Part shown: piece after piece, positions 53,224 to 62,368 of the stretch
How positions within the stretch are numbered: the stretch's first letter is position 1
Layout: every line of letters starts with the position of its first letter
From: Halobacteriovoraceae bacterium
GTDB lineage: Bacteria; Bdellovibrionota; Bacteriovoracia; Bacteriovoracales; Bacteriovoracaceae
Direction: 5' to 3'
DNA length: 64,000 nt
Assembly (NCBI GenBank): GCA_020635115.1
Contig: JACKAK010000002.1
Coordinates: 62,001 to 126,000, forward strand
Translations under genes and position numbers: made by a program
The notes under the pieces: model-generated
What the model was told of the DNA's origin: nothing
What the model saw: only the letters and a program-made list of their open reading frames with translations
Databases searched by the model: none

Positions 53224-54462
53224 TTAAAATATTTCTCTAAAGACATTTTTCAGAGAGTCACTCAACTTCCCTATCAAATCACCCTGCTTGGAATAGTGTC
53301 GCTCTTTTTCTTCAACATGTCGATTGCTTTTGTCTGACTCAATTAAAAGACCAAGAACAGTTGAAAATTTTGGATTTTGCATAACATTTGTCATCCCTCC
53401 AAATGGCCTTGGATATCCAATTTTTGTTGGCCTTTCTATGATATATTCTGCAAGTTCGGGAAGACCTTTAATAAGGGCCCCACCACCAGTCAGTACATAC
53501 CCACCAGTTATTTCTTGCTGCTCACTTCTTTCAGAGACGATATCTTTGATAATATTAAAGAGCTCATCTGCTCTAGCTCCTAAAACCTCAGCGACTAGGC
53601 TAAGTCGAATTTCTCTTGGTCGTGTTCCCGACAATCCTTGTACAGTAATATGTGCTGATTGATTTAATTTTTCAGCAAGTACTGATCCGTGATTAATTTT
53701 TATTCTTTCGGCCTCAGTATGTGGAACTTTTAAGGCGACTGCCAAATCGTTTGTAAAATGGTTTCCCCCAACTGGTATAATTTGAGAATGAATTAAACTC
53801 CCATCTTTCCAAATAGCAATATCAGTTGTTCCTCCTCCGATATCAACAAGAACAACACCCATTTCTTTTTCTTCAGCAGTAAGTACTGCTTCAGAAGAAG
53901 CTAGTGGCTGAAGTGTTATCGCCTCAGCGTGAATACCAGTTTCTTCAACACATTTTACTAAATTTTGAATTAGTGAAATTGCACCAGTAACAATATGTAC
54001 GTGCGCTTCAAGTCTCACTCCACACATGCCGATAGGATTATTAATTCCTCTCGTGTTATCTACTCGATATTCCTGTGGTATAACATGAAGAATTTCACGG
54101 TCTGAAGGGATGACAACTGCTTTGGCCGCCTCAAGAACTCGATCAATATCCTCTTGTGTAATCTCTGTGCCTTTAACAGCTACAACTCCAGAACTATTGA
54201 AGCTATAGATATGGTTTCCTGCTATTCCAATCCTCGCTTCAAGAATATTTACACCGGCCATTAATTTAGCTTCTTCAATAGAACATCTTATGGAACTTAT
54301 GGTTTTATCAATATTGACGACGGAACCTTTTTTAAGTCCGTGACTTGGATGAGTTCCAATACCGATAATTTCAAGTTCTTGATTAGTGTTTTTGGCGCCT
54401 ACGATTGTACAAACCTTAGTTGTACCAACGTCAAGGCCAACAATGACTTTCTTTTCGTTCAT
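53224..54462 (-). CDS. ftsA: Cell division protein FtsA
   Basis: I choose the ATG at 54460-54462 because GAGG lies nine bases upstream; an in-frame ATG at 54471 would sit on the ribosome site. The 412-residue actin-like ATPase has VGLDVGTTKVCTIVG, the phosphate loop DIGGGTTDIAIW, and a C-terminal amphipathic helix (SDSLKNVFREIF) that ties FtsZ to the membrane. The neighbours are ftsZ downstream and the ftsQ-position gene upstream. Confidence 0.95.
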   Translation of the reverse strand: MNEKKVIVGLDVGTTKVCTIVGAKNTNQELEIIGIGTHPSHGLKKGSVVNIDKTISSIRCSIEEAKLMAGVNILEARIGIAGNHIYSFNSSGVVAVKGTEITQEDIDRVLEAAKAVVIPSDREILHVIPQEYRVDNTRGINNPIGMCGVRLEAHVHIVTGAISLIQNLVKCVEETGIHAEAITLQPLASSEAVLTAEEKEMGVVLVDIGGGTTDIAIWKDGSLIHSQIIPVGGNHFTNDLAVALKVPHTEAERIKINHGSVLAEKLNQSAHITVQGLSGTRPREIRLSLVAEVLGARADELFNIIKDIVSERSEQQEITGGYVLTGGGALIKGLPELAEYIIERPTKIGYPRPFGGMTNVMQNPKFSTVLGLLIESDKSNRHVEEKERHYSKQGDLIGKLSDSLKNVFREIF

Positions 54463-54534
54463 ACGAGACATCCTCTTCTCAATACATTTGCAGACTCATT
54501 CCACAAGTAGGAATAAACTTCCTACTCTTTAATG

Positions 54535-55263
54535 CTAAAGGGACTCGTTGAACTTTACAACTACTTTCTTAGAGTTTGTAAGATTTATAATTGCTGGAAC
54601 TTTATTCTTTTGTTCCATGTAAGTAACTATTTTATCAAGCTTTTTAAACTTATGTCTCCAATCACCCTGCCCAAGAAAGACACTTGAGGGGTTTCCATTA
54701 ATTGATAAAATCACTGTTAGATCTTTCTTATCGGAGATAATCATTTCTGATAATTTTTGTCTGAATCTAGGAGACATATCTGAGAAAAGATCTGTGACTT
54801 GCTTTTGAGTTTCTTCTCCAAAATCACCTACAGGTAATGCTAAAGAGGGTAAATCATGTTTTATTTTATGTTCGGATCGCAATAAGACTTCATAAGTTGG
54901 ATCAAAAAGTTCACCACTATCGACAAGAATCGCTTCATATGAATCCAGTCCACCATCCTTATAGATTTGTACTTTCATAAGTGGACTTGGACACTCAAGA
55001 TTAAAGAACAATTCTTTTTTAACTGGATTAAAATTGATTTCATATTGTGAGAGAAAATGCTTTTCCACCAAATTGTCGTCTATTATTTTCTTTTTTACAT
55101 CTAAAAGGGAACGATTATTTTCAAATTCTTTCACCAATTGTAGAGTAAGTGCTCCAGCAACCTTAGAAGGACATTGCCCGAAAGATGTTCTATATTTTAA
55201 TTTTTCTTTGGGTTCGTTTGCTTGTAGTTGTATTAAACATAAAAATATCAGTAGGTATTTCAT
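54535..55263 (-). CDS. FtsQ-position protein, probable divergent FtsQ
   Basis: The 242-residue protein sits between murB and ftsA, where ftsQ belongs. It has only a short hydrophobic N terminus (MKYLLIFLCLIQLQA) and almost no cytoplasmic tail. The C-terminal part, VILSINGNPSSVFLGQGDW followed by HKFKKLDKIV and IINLTNSKKVVVKF, fits the FtsQ/DivIB beta-domain pattern. A clear POTRA domain is not obvious. FtsQ links FtsB/FtsL to early divisome proteins in the periplasm. The call depends on position and this C-terminal pattern. Confidence 0.6.
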   Translation of the reverse strand: MKYLLIFLCLIQLQANEPKEKLKYRTSFGQCPSKVAGALTLQLVKEFENNRSLLDVKKKIIDDNLVEKHFLSQYEINFNPVKKELFFNLECPSPLMKVQIYKDGGLDSYEAILVDSGELFDPTYEVLLRSEHKIKHDLPSLALPVGDFGEETQKQVTDLFSDMSPRFRQKLSEMIISDKKDLTVILSINGNPSSVFLGQGDWRHKFKKLDKIVTYMEQKNKVPAIINLTNSKKVVVKFNESL

Positions 55264-55359
55264 AGGCCTCTCGTTGTTACATATTTATTTTAATTGAAAT
55301 TTCAATTTTTTAAAATATCTTTTGAATGTCAGACAAGAGAGCTCGGTTTAAAAAGATAA

Positions 55360-56265
55360 TTAAAATTTAACTTCTGTTTCGAAAACTATTCCATAGTGCA
55401 ATTGTAGAGTTTTTTGAATAAGTTTAATGAATTCGACCATTTCTTCGTAATTAGCACCGCCAAGATTTTCAATAAAGTTTGCATGTTTATTTGAAATCCT
55501 GAGGTTTTTATAGGTCCAGCCCTTTAATCCAAGTAGGTCAATACACTCTCCGGCCAAAAATTTCATTTTTTTTGATTGATAATTTTTAAAAACACATCCA
55601 CAGGTTTTCTGGTTCATTGGTTGTGTTTGGTTTCTTTTTTGAAGATAGTTTTTAATAATTTTATTTACTTCTTTATCTATTCCTTGATTTCTGAGCCAAA
55701 CTTTAGTGATAATATCACCAGTTTTAAGGAAATGATTTTTTCTATAGCTAAATGAATCTTGATTCATTTTAATTTCACTAACAATTCCATTACAATGAAC
55801 AATTCTAACTTTTTCAACTAATGTGCCAATTTCACCTAGCCCTGTTCCTGCATTCATGAAGACTGCACCACCAAGACTTGCTGGTATTCCGGTAAATACA
55901 TCCCAACCTTTCAAATTAAAAGTTGAAGCATGTTTAGTAAGTCCAGCAAGAGATACTGAGGCCGGCAATTCATATAGTTCGTGTATAGAGTCAAGATAAG
56001 TTTTATCAAATTCAAAATCAAGTTTTATATAGGGATAAGGAGATCGACTTTTAAGTAATTGATTTGCACCCCAACCTAAGACATTATATTTCTGTTTTAT
56101 TGGATAAAATTCTTTCAGCAAATGAATAAGTGCCAACTCCGTGTTTACTAAAATAAGATCTCCCCTTGCTTCAAGTTTCATTGTAGAATGCCCTGAGAGA
56201 TCACAATCTAATTTTACCGATATGTCTGAAATCTTATTTAATATTTTTAATAGTTGATTATTCAT
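55360..56265 (-). CDS. murB: MurB, UDP-N-acetylenolpyruvoylglucosamine reductase
   Basis: The 301-residue FAD enzyme has LGWGANQLL, the flavin motif TGIPASLGGAVFMNAGTG, SYRKNHF and CGCVFKN. In E. coli MurB the proton-donating Ser229 lies in GSFFKN; here Cys224 takes that place, a variant seen in some lineages. MurB reduces the enolpyruvyl group to make UDP-MurNAc. It overlaps murC by eight bases. The shorter length is that of the type II enzyme. Confidence 0.93.
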   Translation of the reverse strand: MNNQLLKILNKISDISVKLDCDLSGHSTMKLEARGDLILVNTELALIHLLKEFYPIKQKYNVLGWGANQLLKSRSPYPYIKLDFEFDKTYLDSIHELYELPASVSLAGLTKHASTFNLKGWDVFTGIPASLGGAVFMNAGTGLGEIGTLVEKVRIVHCNGIVSEIKMNQDSFSYRKNHFLKTGDIITKVWLRNQGIDKEVNKIIKNYLQKRNQTQPMNQKTCGCVFKNYQSKKMKFLAGECIDLLGLKGWTYKNLRISNKHANFIENLGGANYEEMVEFIKLIQKTLQLHYGIVFETEVKF

Positions 56266-57637
56266 TAAGTTTAGTCACAATTTCTGAAGTTTTTCTGCTG
56301 ATTGGGCCTGCACCTAAAACAATGAGCGTTGCATTTTCTTCTTTGTTATCTAGAATATATTTTCTAATATTTGAATATCCCTGCAGCTCTTCTGCCAAAT
56401 TCGGATGAAGTCCATTTATATCTTTTACAAGGCGACCACTTAAAATGCCCTCAATCGGTGCTTCACTAGCAGGATAGATTGGCAAAATACCGACTTTATC
56501 AACGTAATTAAAACTATGGAGAAATTCGTTCCAACAGGATTTAGTCCTTGAAAAACGGTGTGGCTCAAATATGGCCATGATCTTTTGGTTCTTTCTGGTG
56601 TCTTTTAATGTTTTTAAAGTTTTGAGAATCTCAGTTGGATGATGAGCATAATCATCAATGACTTCAAAATTTTTATACTTATAAACAGTTTGCATACGTC
56701 TACCAACGCCTTCAAATTTACTAAGGCCTAGTGAAATCGTTTTGAAATCGATATTCATTGAATGTGCCAACGCCAAGGCACCCAATGCATTTAAAACGTT
56801 ATGCTCACCTGGTAGATTAATTTTAAAATCGCACTGATACTCATTTTGATAAAAAAGCTTAAAAGCGCAAGAATCTTTGGTTTGAACAACTTCTTTTGCA
56901 ATATAATCTGAATCAGTATTTATACCAAATGTAATGGTTGGTTTTATAATTTCACTACGCATATTTATGAGTTCTGGATCATGTGCATTTATTGCACAAA
57001 CACCATAAAAAGGAACTTTATTTGCAAATTTCAAAAAAGACTCGTGCAAATTTTCAACGCTACCATAGTGATCTAAGTGATCTTTATCAATATTTGTGAT
57101 CACGGACATAATCGGATTTAATAGTAAAAAGGATCCATCTGATTCGTCGGCCTCTGCAACAAGGTAGTCACCTTTTCCAACATTAGCATGGCCTTTTAGA
57201 TTTTTAACAATACCACCTATAATATATGTAGGATCTTTATTTGCTTCTTTAAGAATTGTAGCAAGCATACTTGTCGTTGTTGTTTTTCCATGAGTTCCAG
57301 CTATGGCAATACCGTATTTAAGTCTCATAAGCTCTGCGAGCATTTCAGCACGTCTCATGATAGGAATTTTAAGATTTCGAGCTTTATTAATTTCTGGGTT
57401 TGTATTATCAATTGCAGAACTGTAGACCACCACTGTTTGATCTTGAATGTTTTTTTCGTCATGTCCTATAAAAATTGTTGCACCTAAGCTTTGGAGTTTA
57501 TTCGTATTCGCCGAATCAGAAATATCAGAACCCGTCACTTTATACCCTAAGTTTACAAGAACTTCTGCAATTCCGCTCATGCCGATTCCGCCAATTCCTA
57601 TAAAATGAATACTGATGTCTTTTCTCGTATCTATCAC
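56258..57637 (-). CDS. murC: MurC, UDP-N-acetylmuramate-L-alanine ligase
   Basis: I place the start at a GTG (57635-57637) with AAAGG about ten bases upstream, giving 459 residues; the frame extends six codons further to a TTG with no ribosome site. The Rossmann N domain has FIGIGGIGMSG, the ATP loop is GTHGKTTT at 114-121, and DDYAHHP is present. MurC adds L-Ala to UDP-MurNAc. It is the first gene of the visible minus-strand murC-murB-ftsQ-ftsA-ftsZ set; the upstream dcw genes are absent. Confidence 0.95.
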   Translation of the reverse strand: MIDTRKDISIHFIGIGGIGMSGIAEVLVNLGYKVTGSDISDSANTNKLQSLGATIFIGHDEKNIQDQTVVVYSSAIDNTNPEINKARNLKIPIMRRAEMLAELMRLKYGIAIAGTHGKTTTTSMLATILKEANKDPTYIIGGIVKNLKGHANVGKGDYLVAEADESDGSFLLLNPIMSVITNIDKDHLDHYGSVENLHESFLKFANKVPFYGVCAINAHDPELINMRSEIIKPTITFGINTDSDYIAKEVVQTKDSCAFKLFYQNEYQCDFKINLPGEHNVLNALGALALAHSMNIDFKTISLGLSKFEGVGRRMQTVYKYKNFEVIDDYAHHPTEILKTLKTLKDTRKNQKIMAIFEPHRFSRTKSCWNEFLHSFNYVDKVGILPIYPASEAPIEGILSGRLVKDINGLHPNLAEELQGYSNIRKYILDNKEENATLIVLGAGPISRKTSEIVTKLNE

Positions 57638-57738
57638 AATGAACCAACCTTTCAATTATTGGTCTTATTTACCAAGAATTGAACCGATTTGTACTATGCG
57701 CCGCATTGTTTTTCTGTAAAATTTATGTAAGAAATTAC

Positions 57739-58143
57739 TCAAATGACATTATGCTCTTTAAAGAACTCTTCATACTTTTTATCTTCAACTAAAATATGTT
57801 CCATAAACCAGCTAACGAGATAAGACTCCATTTTTTCGATATCTACTGCTTTTTTTGAAATCACTTCTTCATAGAAATTATTAATATATTCGCTAAATTT
57901 TTTGTGAGCATTTGAGTGTTCAAATGTTTCAGGATATCCATTTACATGAAATAATTTTTCTTCATGAGCAAAATGAGACTTTATGTATTTTCTTAACTCA
58001 GTTAATATCTCTAGAACACTTTCTTCGTGATATTTCTTTTTTTTCAATGCTGATAGTTTATTTATATAATTAATAATTTTTTTATGTTGATTATCTATAC
58101 TTTTAATTCCAACACTGAACTTTTCATTCCATTTAAAACTCAT
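57739..58143 (-). CDS. Bacteriohemerythrin
   Basis: The 134-residue four-helix protein has the di-iron ligands H20 (DNQH), H57 and E61 (HFAHEE), H76 and H80 (HSNAH) and H116 with D121 (EHILVED). Bacteriohemerythrins bind O2 reversibly and can act as oxygen sensors or carriers. It is last in the chemotaxis operon with no gap after the CheR-CheB gene, which suggests aerotaxis. Confidence 0.92.
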   Translation of the reverse strand: MSFKWNEKFSVGIKSIDNQHKKIINYINKLSALKKKKYHEESVLEILTELRKYIKSHFAHEEKLFHVNGYPETFEHSNAHKKFSEYINNFYEEVISKKAVDIEKMESYLVSWFMEHILVEDKKYEEFFKEHNVI

Positions 58144-60072
58144 CTATGCCGCCTTTTTTTTGATCAAATCAAAAATTCTGCTCGGAATATCTTCTAAAGA
58201 TTCGATATAATTTGCTGCTTCAAGTTCAATTGCGGCCCTTGGCATCCCAAAGACAACTGACGATTCTTCGTCTTGAGCAATGGTAAAACAGCCTTTCTTT
58301 TTGAGACTGAGTAGTCCAGATGCACCATCTCTGCCCATGCCGGTTAAAATAATTGCATATACCTTTGTATCCTGGTGAATGCATTCACTTAAAGAATTGA
58401 AAAAATAGTCAACAGAAGGTCTGTGCCGATTAACTGGCGGATCATCTGTAATTTGAACTTTATATCTGCCATTAATACATTTCATTTTTAGTTGTTTCCC
58501 TCCAGGTGCAATGTAGACAGTATTAGGTAATATTTCTTGATTATCTGAGGCCTCCACAACACTAAATTCATAAAGATCATTTAATCTGTCTGCAAACTTT
58601 TTTGAAAATAAACCTGGAATGTGTTGAACTATCACAACCGGAGGAATATGATTTGGAAATTGTGTTAAAAGGTCTTTTATAGCAACAACGCCACCGGTAG
58701 AGGCGCCAATGACAATTAAATCATTCTCATTATGAAATGATGTTCTGCTTTTATTTCTTGTTATTTTCTTTTTTATTTTAAGAATTTCTCTAAATTTGGG
58801 AGCATTTTTCAGGCAACTTATTAAATGAGGTGCCATATTTTTCATATTTTTAAACGCTGGTTTTTCAAGATATTCAAATGCACCTAGTTCCAGTGCTCTT
58901 AAACAAAAATTAAAATCATCTTTATTATATGAACTGACGACAACAACCCCCATATCGTGTTGAATTTGTGGAAGAATTTTTTCTAGAAATTCAATCCCAT
59001 CAATATCAGGCATTTTCATATCAAGTGTTAAAACGTCTGGTTTTAATTGCTCAATGAGTTCACTTGCATGTTTTGCATTATCAGCAAGTCCAACTACTTT
59101 CATGTCTGAATTCTCTTCTATCACTTTTTTTAAAATTTTTTGCATTGACTTTGAGTCATCAACTATCAATACCGTTTTATTATTGATACTTCTCAATGTC
59201 TTATGTTTTGATTCATTTGAAGATGAATTCTTTATTTTAACTCTAGATCTCATTCTGTAGATAGATTTTCCTAAATATTCAAGATGAGGGATATCCATCT
59301 TTAATCCTTCAGATAATCCAAGAATTAAAACACCCTGATCATTTAGACAATGTGAAACGTTTTGAACGACCTTTTTTACGGTTTGAGTATCAAAGTAAAT
59401 GAGGACATTTCTTAAAAAAATAATGTCAAATTTCATTTTGGGGAAGGTTGAATTGTCTATAAGGTTCACTTCCATAAACTTCGTGTTTTTTTGAATTTGA
59501 TCAACAAATTTATAGTGTCCTGAGTTTACCCCTGAACCTTTTAATAAATAATTTTTTAAGTTATAAACATCAAGTTCTTTGTCAATCTTAATATGTGAAT
59601 AAACCCCTCGTTTAGCTATATTAAGGACACTGTAATCAATATCTGAACCAAGTACGTATATATTTGGTTTATTACTTTTCTTTGAAAAATACTCATTTAG
59701 AACGACTGAAATTGTATATACTTCTTCTCCTGTTGAAGATGCTGCACACCAAGCATAAATATCTTTTTTCTCTTCAATTTCTGGTAAAAACTCATTATCG
59801 AGATATTTAAAATGATCAATTTCTCTAAAAAAATGAGTCTTGTTTGTAGTTAAATAGGGAATAAATTCTTCAATTATTTCTACTGCCTTGTTTTGTTTAA
59901 GCAGAGAAATCAATTCCGACCATGTTTTGATTTGGTGTTTTGAAAGAAATCGGTATAACCTTGTTTCAAAAAAAACTTCACGGTTATCAGAGATGACAAT
60001 ACCTGTTTTATTTAAAAGATATTTCTTTAGATAATCAAATTCGTCTCTTGTGAGTCTATCAAAATCTTTCAT
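58144..60072 (-). CDS. CheR-CheB fusion: MCP methyltransferase, receiver and methylesterase in one chain
   Basis: The 642-residue protein has a complete CheR at 1-275 (helical N domain, WCAASSTGEEVYT, FLRNVLIYFD). A receiver follows at 300-420 with D305/D306 and phospho-acceptor D351, and a CheB esterase at 450-640 has the triad S458 (GASTGG), H484 and D582 (GMGRDGA). CheR adds methyl groups to MCP glutamates and CheB removes them; phosphorylation of the receiver would switch on the esterase. Fused CheB-CheR proteins are known, but with the CheB part first. One continuous frame with a normal linker argues against a sequencing error. Confidence 0.9.
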   Translation of the reverse strand: MKDFDRLTRDEFDYLKKYLLNKTGIVISDNREVFFETRLYRFLSKHQIKTWSELISLLKQNKAVEIIEEFIPYLTTNKTHFFREIDHFKYLDNEFLPEIEEKKDIYAWCAASSTGEEVYTISVVLNEYFSKKSNKPNIYVLGSDIDYSVLNIAKRGVYSHIKIDKELDVYNLKNYLLKGSGVNSGHYKFVDQIQKNTKFMEVNLIDNSTFPKMKFDIIFLRNVLIYFDTQTVKKVVQNVSHCLNDQGVLILGLSEGLKMDIPHLEYLGKSIYRMRSRVKIKNSSSNESKHKTLRSINNKTVLIVDDSKSMQKILKKVIEENSDMKVVGLADNAKHASELIEQLKPDVLTLDMKMPDIDGIEFLEKILPQIQHDMGVVVVSSYNKDDFNFCLRALELGAFEYLEKPAFKNMKNMAPHLISCLKNAPKFREILKIKKKITRNKSRTSFHNENDLIVIGASTGGVVAIKDLLTQFPNHIPPVVIVQHIPGLFSKKFADRLNDLYEFSVVEASDNQEILPNTVYIAPGGKQLKMKCINGRYKVQITDDPPVNRHRPSVDYFFNSLSECIHQDTKVYAIILTGMGRDGASGLLSLKKKGCFTIAQDEESSVVFGMPRAAIELEAANYIESLEDIPSRIFDLIKKKAA

Positions 60073-60077
60073 TTTTA

Positions 60078-60575
60078 TTATGTGCCTGTAGCATTACTTA
60101 ACATCATGCTCTGTATAATTTTGATATCTAGTGCCTTTGAAAGATCTATTAAAAATCTTAATTCACCTGAATTATCAGTTTTAATAATTCCAGTTATAAA
60201 TTCATTATTTTTATCATTTGTTGAGACTTCCTCTATATCCTTATCTTCTATACTGCAAACACAAAGAACTTCTTCAACTAATACACCTATCTCAATTCCA
60301 CCAATTGAAACGATTACAATACAAGTCATTTTAGGAACAACCTCAATATCTTTATAGTTAAGTCTATGCCCAAGATCAATTACTGAAAGGATTCTACCTC
60401 GTAAATTAATTAGACCTTTAAAATACTTTGGAGTTAAAGGTACAGTAGATATTTCAAATCTAGGGACAACTTCTCGTACATCCTTGAGAGGGATGCAGTA
60501 TTTTTTATCCAGAATAGAAACTTCCAGGTATTTTTTAATTTTGAGTTGTTTTAAATTATTTTCTTGTTCGTTCAT
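60078..60575 (-). CDS. cheW: Chemotaxis coupling protein CheW
   Basis: The 165-residue product is a single CheW/SH3-like domain: YCIPLKDVREVVPRFEISTVP, then GLINLRGRILSVIDL and GVLVEEVLCVCSIEDKDI. CheW links MCPs to CheA in the receptor array. It starts directly after the cheA stop with no gap. Confidence 0.94.
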   Translation of the reverse strand: MNEQENNLKQLKIKKYLEVSILDKKYCIPLKDVREVVPRFEISTVPLTPKYFKGLINLRGRILSVIDLGHRLNYKDIEVVPKMTCIVIVSIGGIEIGVLVEEVLCVCSIEDKDIEEVSTNDKNNEFITGIIKTDNSGELRFLIDLSKALDIKIIQSMMLSNATGT

Positions 60576-62354
60576 TTAAGCACCCAGTTTATAATTTTCA
60601 ATTATTTCTCTCGTTTCTAAAACAAGCGCCACATTACCATCTCCAAGGATTGTACCACCAACAATTCCATTTATACTTTCAACGTTGGGAAGTAATTTTT
60701 TTAAGACAATCCTTTCTTGAGATATAAGGTCATCAAACAAAAGGATATATTCTTTATTTTCAAATGGAACCACTGCCCCAAGACATCGCTGCTCACCATT
60801 GTACGTGCCAAGTTTAAATTTCTCTCTCAAAGAAATCACAGGCATTACTGTATTTTTATACTTTATAACTTGTTTTGATTTATTTGTTTCTTGTATTTCT
60901 GAAATTCTAACTTCACCAGTTTCTCTAAAATCAGAATTTGGCATGATAAATTGTTTGTCAGAGACTTTAAGTATAATCCCCTGAAACATTGCAAGAGCTA
61001 ACGGAAGCTTAACAGAGAAAGTCGTTCCCTTTCCTTTTTCAGAGCGTATCTCGCAAGAACCCTTAAGTGTATGAAACATTTGCTTCACAACATCCATTCC
61101 AACACCTCGTCCCGAAACGTCTGTTGCAACTTCTTTCGTTGAAAATCCATTTGTGAAGATAAGATTAAATATCTGTCCTTCATTTAACTCATCATTTTTA
61201 CTTATAATTCCTTTGCTAATGGCCTTTTGATAAATGGCCTCTTTATCTAATCCTTTACCATCATCAGTAATTTCAATGAAAAAAAATCCACCTTGTCTAA
61301 AAGCTTTAAGTTTTACTAAACCTTCTTCTGGTTTACCTATTGACAGACGATCTTTATTTTCTTCAAGGCCATGATCGATTGCATTTCTTATCATATGAGT
61401 TAATGGATTTATCAATGAATCAACAATCGTCTTGTCTAATTCATTATTTTCACCCTCTTTCACAAAATTTATTTTTTTTGATAAATTCTTTGATGTTTCT
61501 CTCGCAACCCTTTCAAGTCTTCGAAACGTTGTTTGTAAATTTATCATTCTTAATGACATCGAATTTTGTTGTAGCTCGTATGTTATTTTTTCTAGATTAT
61601 GAACCACTGAAAATATTTCTTCTTTATTTTTTTCTACATCTCCCTTTAGAAGATAACTCATCTTTTTTTGCCAAATTATCTGTTCTCCCAGCGAATCAAG
61701 TAAATTATCAATTTTATCCATTCCTACTTTTATTGAATTATCTACATCTTTTTGACTGTCATTTGACTTCTGTACATCTTTCAACGATTCTTTTTCTTGA
61801 ATTTTTTGTGTTTTCTTCTCTTCTTCTTTCTGAGAGCTCTCTCCTTGCATTTCTTTAATAAGTCTTAGTGCGTCTTCATCACTCATCTCAGTTTTATCAA
61901 ATCTATTGTCTTCTTTTTTAGGCTGAGGTAGAACTTCTTTTACAATATGTAACTCATTATTATCTGAAAATTGTTGCAACCTGGCCAACGCTTCTTCGTA
62001 GACAGATGAATCATCTTTTCCTGATTTTAATGTCTTTATTCCTTTTGCAATTATATCATTACAAAAAAGGAGGGTATCTACGGCCTGCTCATTGGGTTGA
62101 ATTTCTTTATTTTTTATGGCGATTATAAAGTCTTCGGCCTTATGTGAAAAGTTGGCCAAGTTGTCAAAACTTACAGCAAAGCTAGATCCTTTTAAACTAT
62201 GAAATAGTCTAAGAATATGTTCCATATTTTCAGTATCATTAGGATTTTTTTCAAAGCCAATAAAGCATTCCTCTGCCTGCTCCACCATATCTCCTGCCTC
62301 GGCCAGGAAGTCGTTTCTTATCTCGTTTAGAAAATCATCATCAGAATCGATCAT
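60576..62354 (-). CDS. cheA: Chemotaxis histidine kinase CheA
   Basis: The 592-residue protein has an N-terminal Hpt domain with phospho-accepting H52 (HSLKGSS), a charged linker at about 140-215 with no clear P2 domain, a dimerisation region, and an HATPase domain with NAIDHGLE, DDGKGL and GRGVGMDVV. A CheW-like C-terminal domain follows. The lack of a P2 CheY-docking domain makes it shorter than E. coli CheA (654). It follows the MCP by 14 bases. Confidence 0.94.
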   Translation of the reverse strand: MIDSDDDFLNEIRNDFLAEAGDMVEQAEECFIGFEKNPNDTENMEHILRLFHSLKGSSFAVSFDNLANFSHKAEDFIIAIKNKEIQPNEQAVDTLLFCNDIIAKGIKTLKSGKDDSSVYEEALARLQQFSDNNELHIVKEVLPQPKKEDNRFDKTEMSDEDALRLIKEMQGESSQKEEEKKTQKIQEKESLKDVQKSNDSQKDVDNSIKVGMDKIDNLLDSLGEQIIWQKKMSYLLKGDVEKNKEEIFSVVHNLEKITYELQQNSMSLRMINLQTTFRRLERVARETSKNLSKKINFVKEGENNELDKTIVDSLINPLTHMIRNAIDHGLEENKDRLSIGKPEEGLVKLKAFRQGGFFFIEITDDGKGLDKEAIYQKAISKGIISKNDELNEGQIFNLIFTNGFSTKEVATDVSGRGVGMDVVKQMFHTLKGSCEIRSEKGKGTTFSVKLPLALAMFQGIILKVSDKQFIMPNSDFRETGEVRISEIQETNKSKQVIKYKNTVMPVISLREKFKLGTYNGEQRCLGAVVPFENKEYILLFDDLISQERIVLKKLLPNVESINGIVGGTILGDGNVALVLETREIIENYKLGA

Positions 62355-62368
62355 AGAATTTCCCAGGT

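Noticed and set aside
58144..60072. Idea that the CheR-CheB fusion is a lost stop codon or sequencing error
   Set aside because: The linker is of normal length and composition, both enzymes have intact motifs, and there is no ribosome site or start near residue 285, so a real fusion is the simpler reading.
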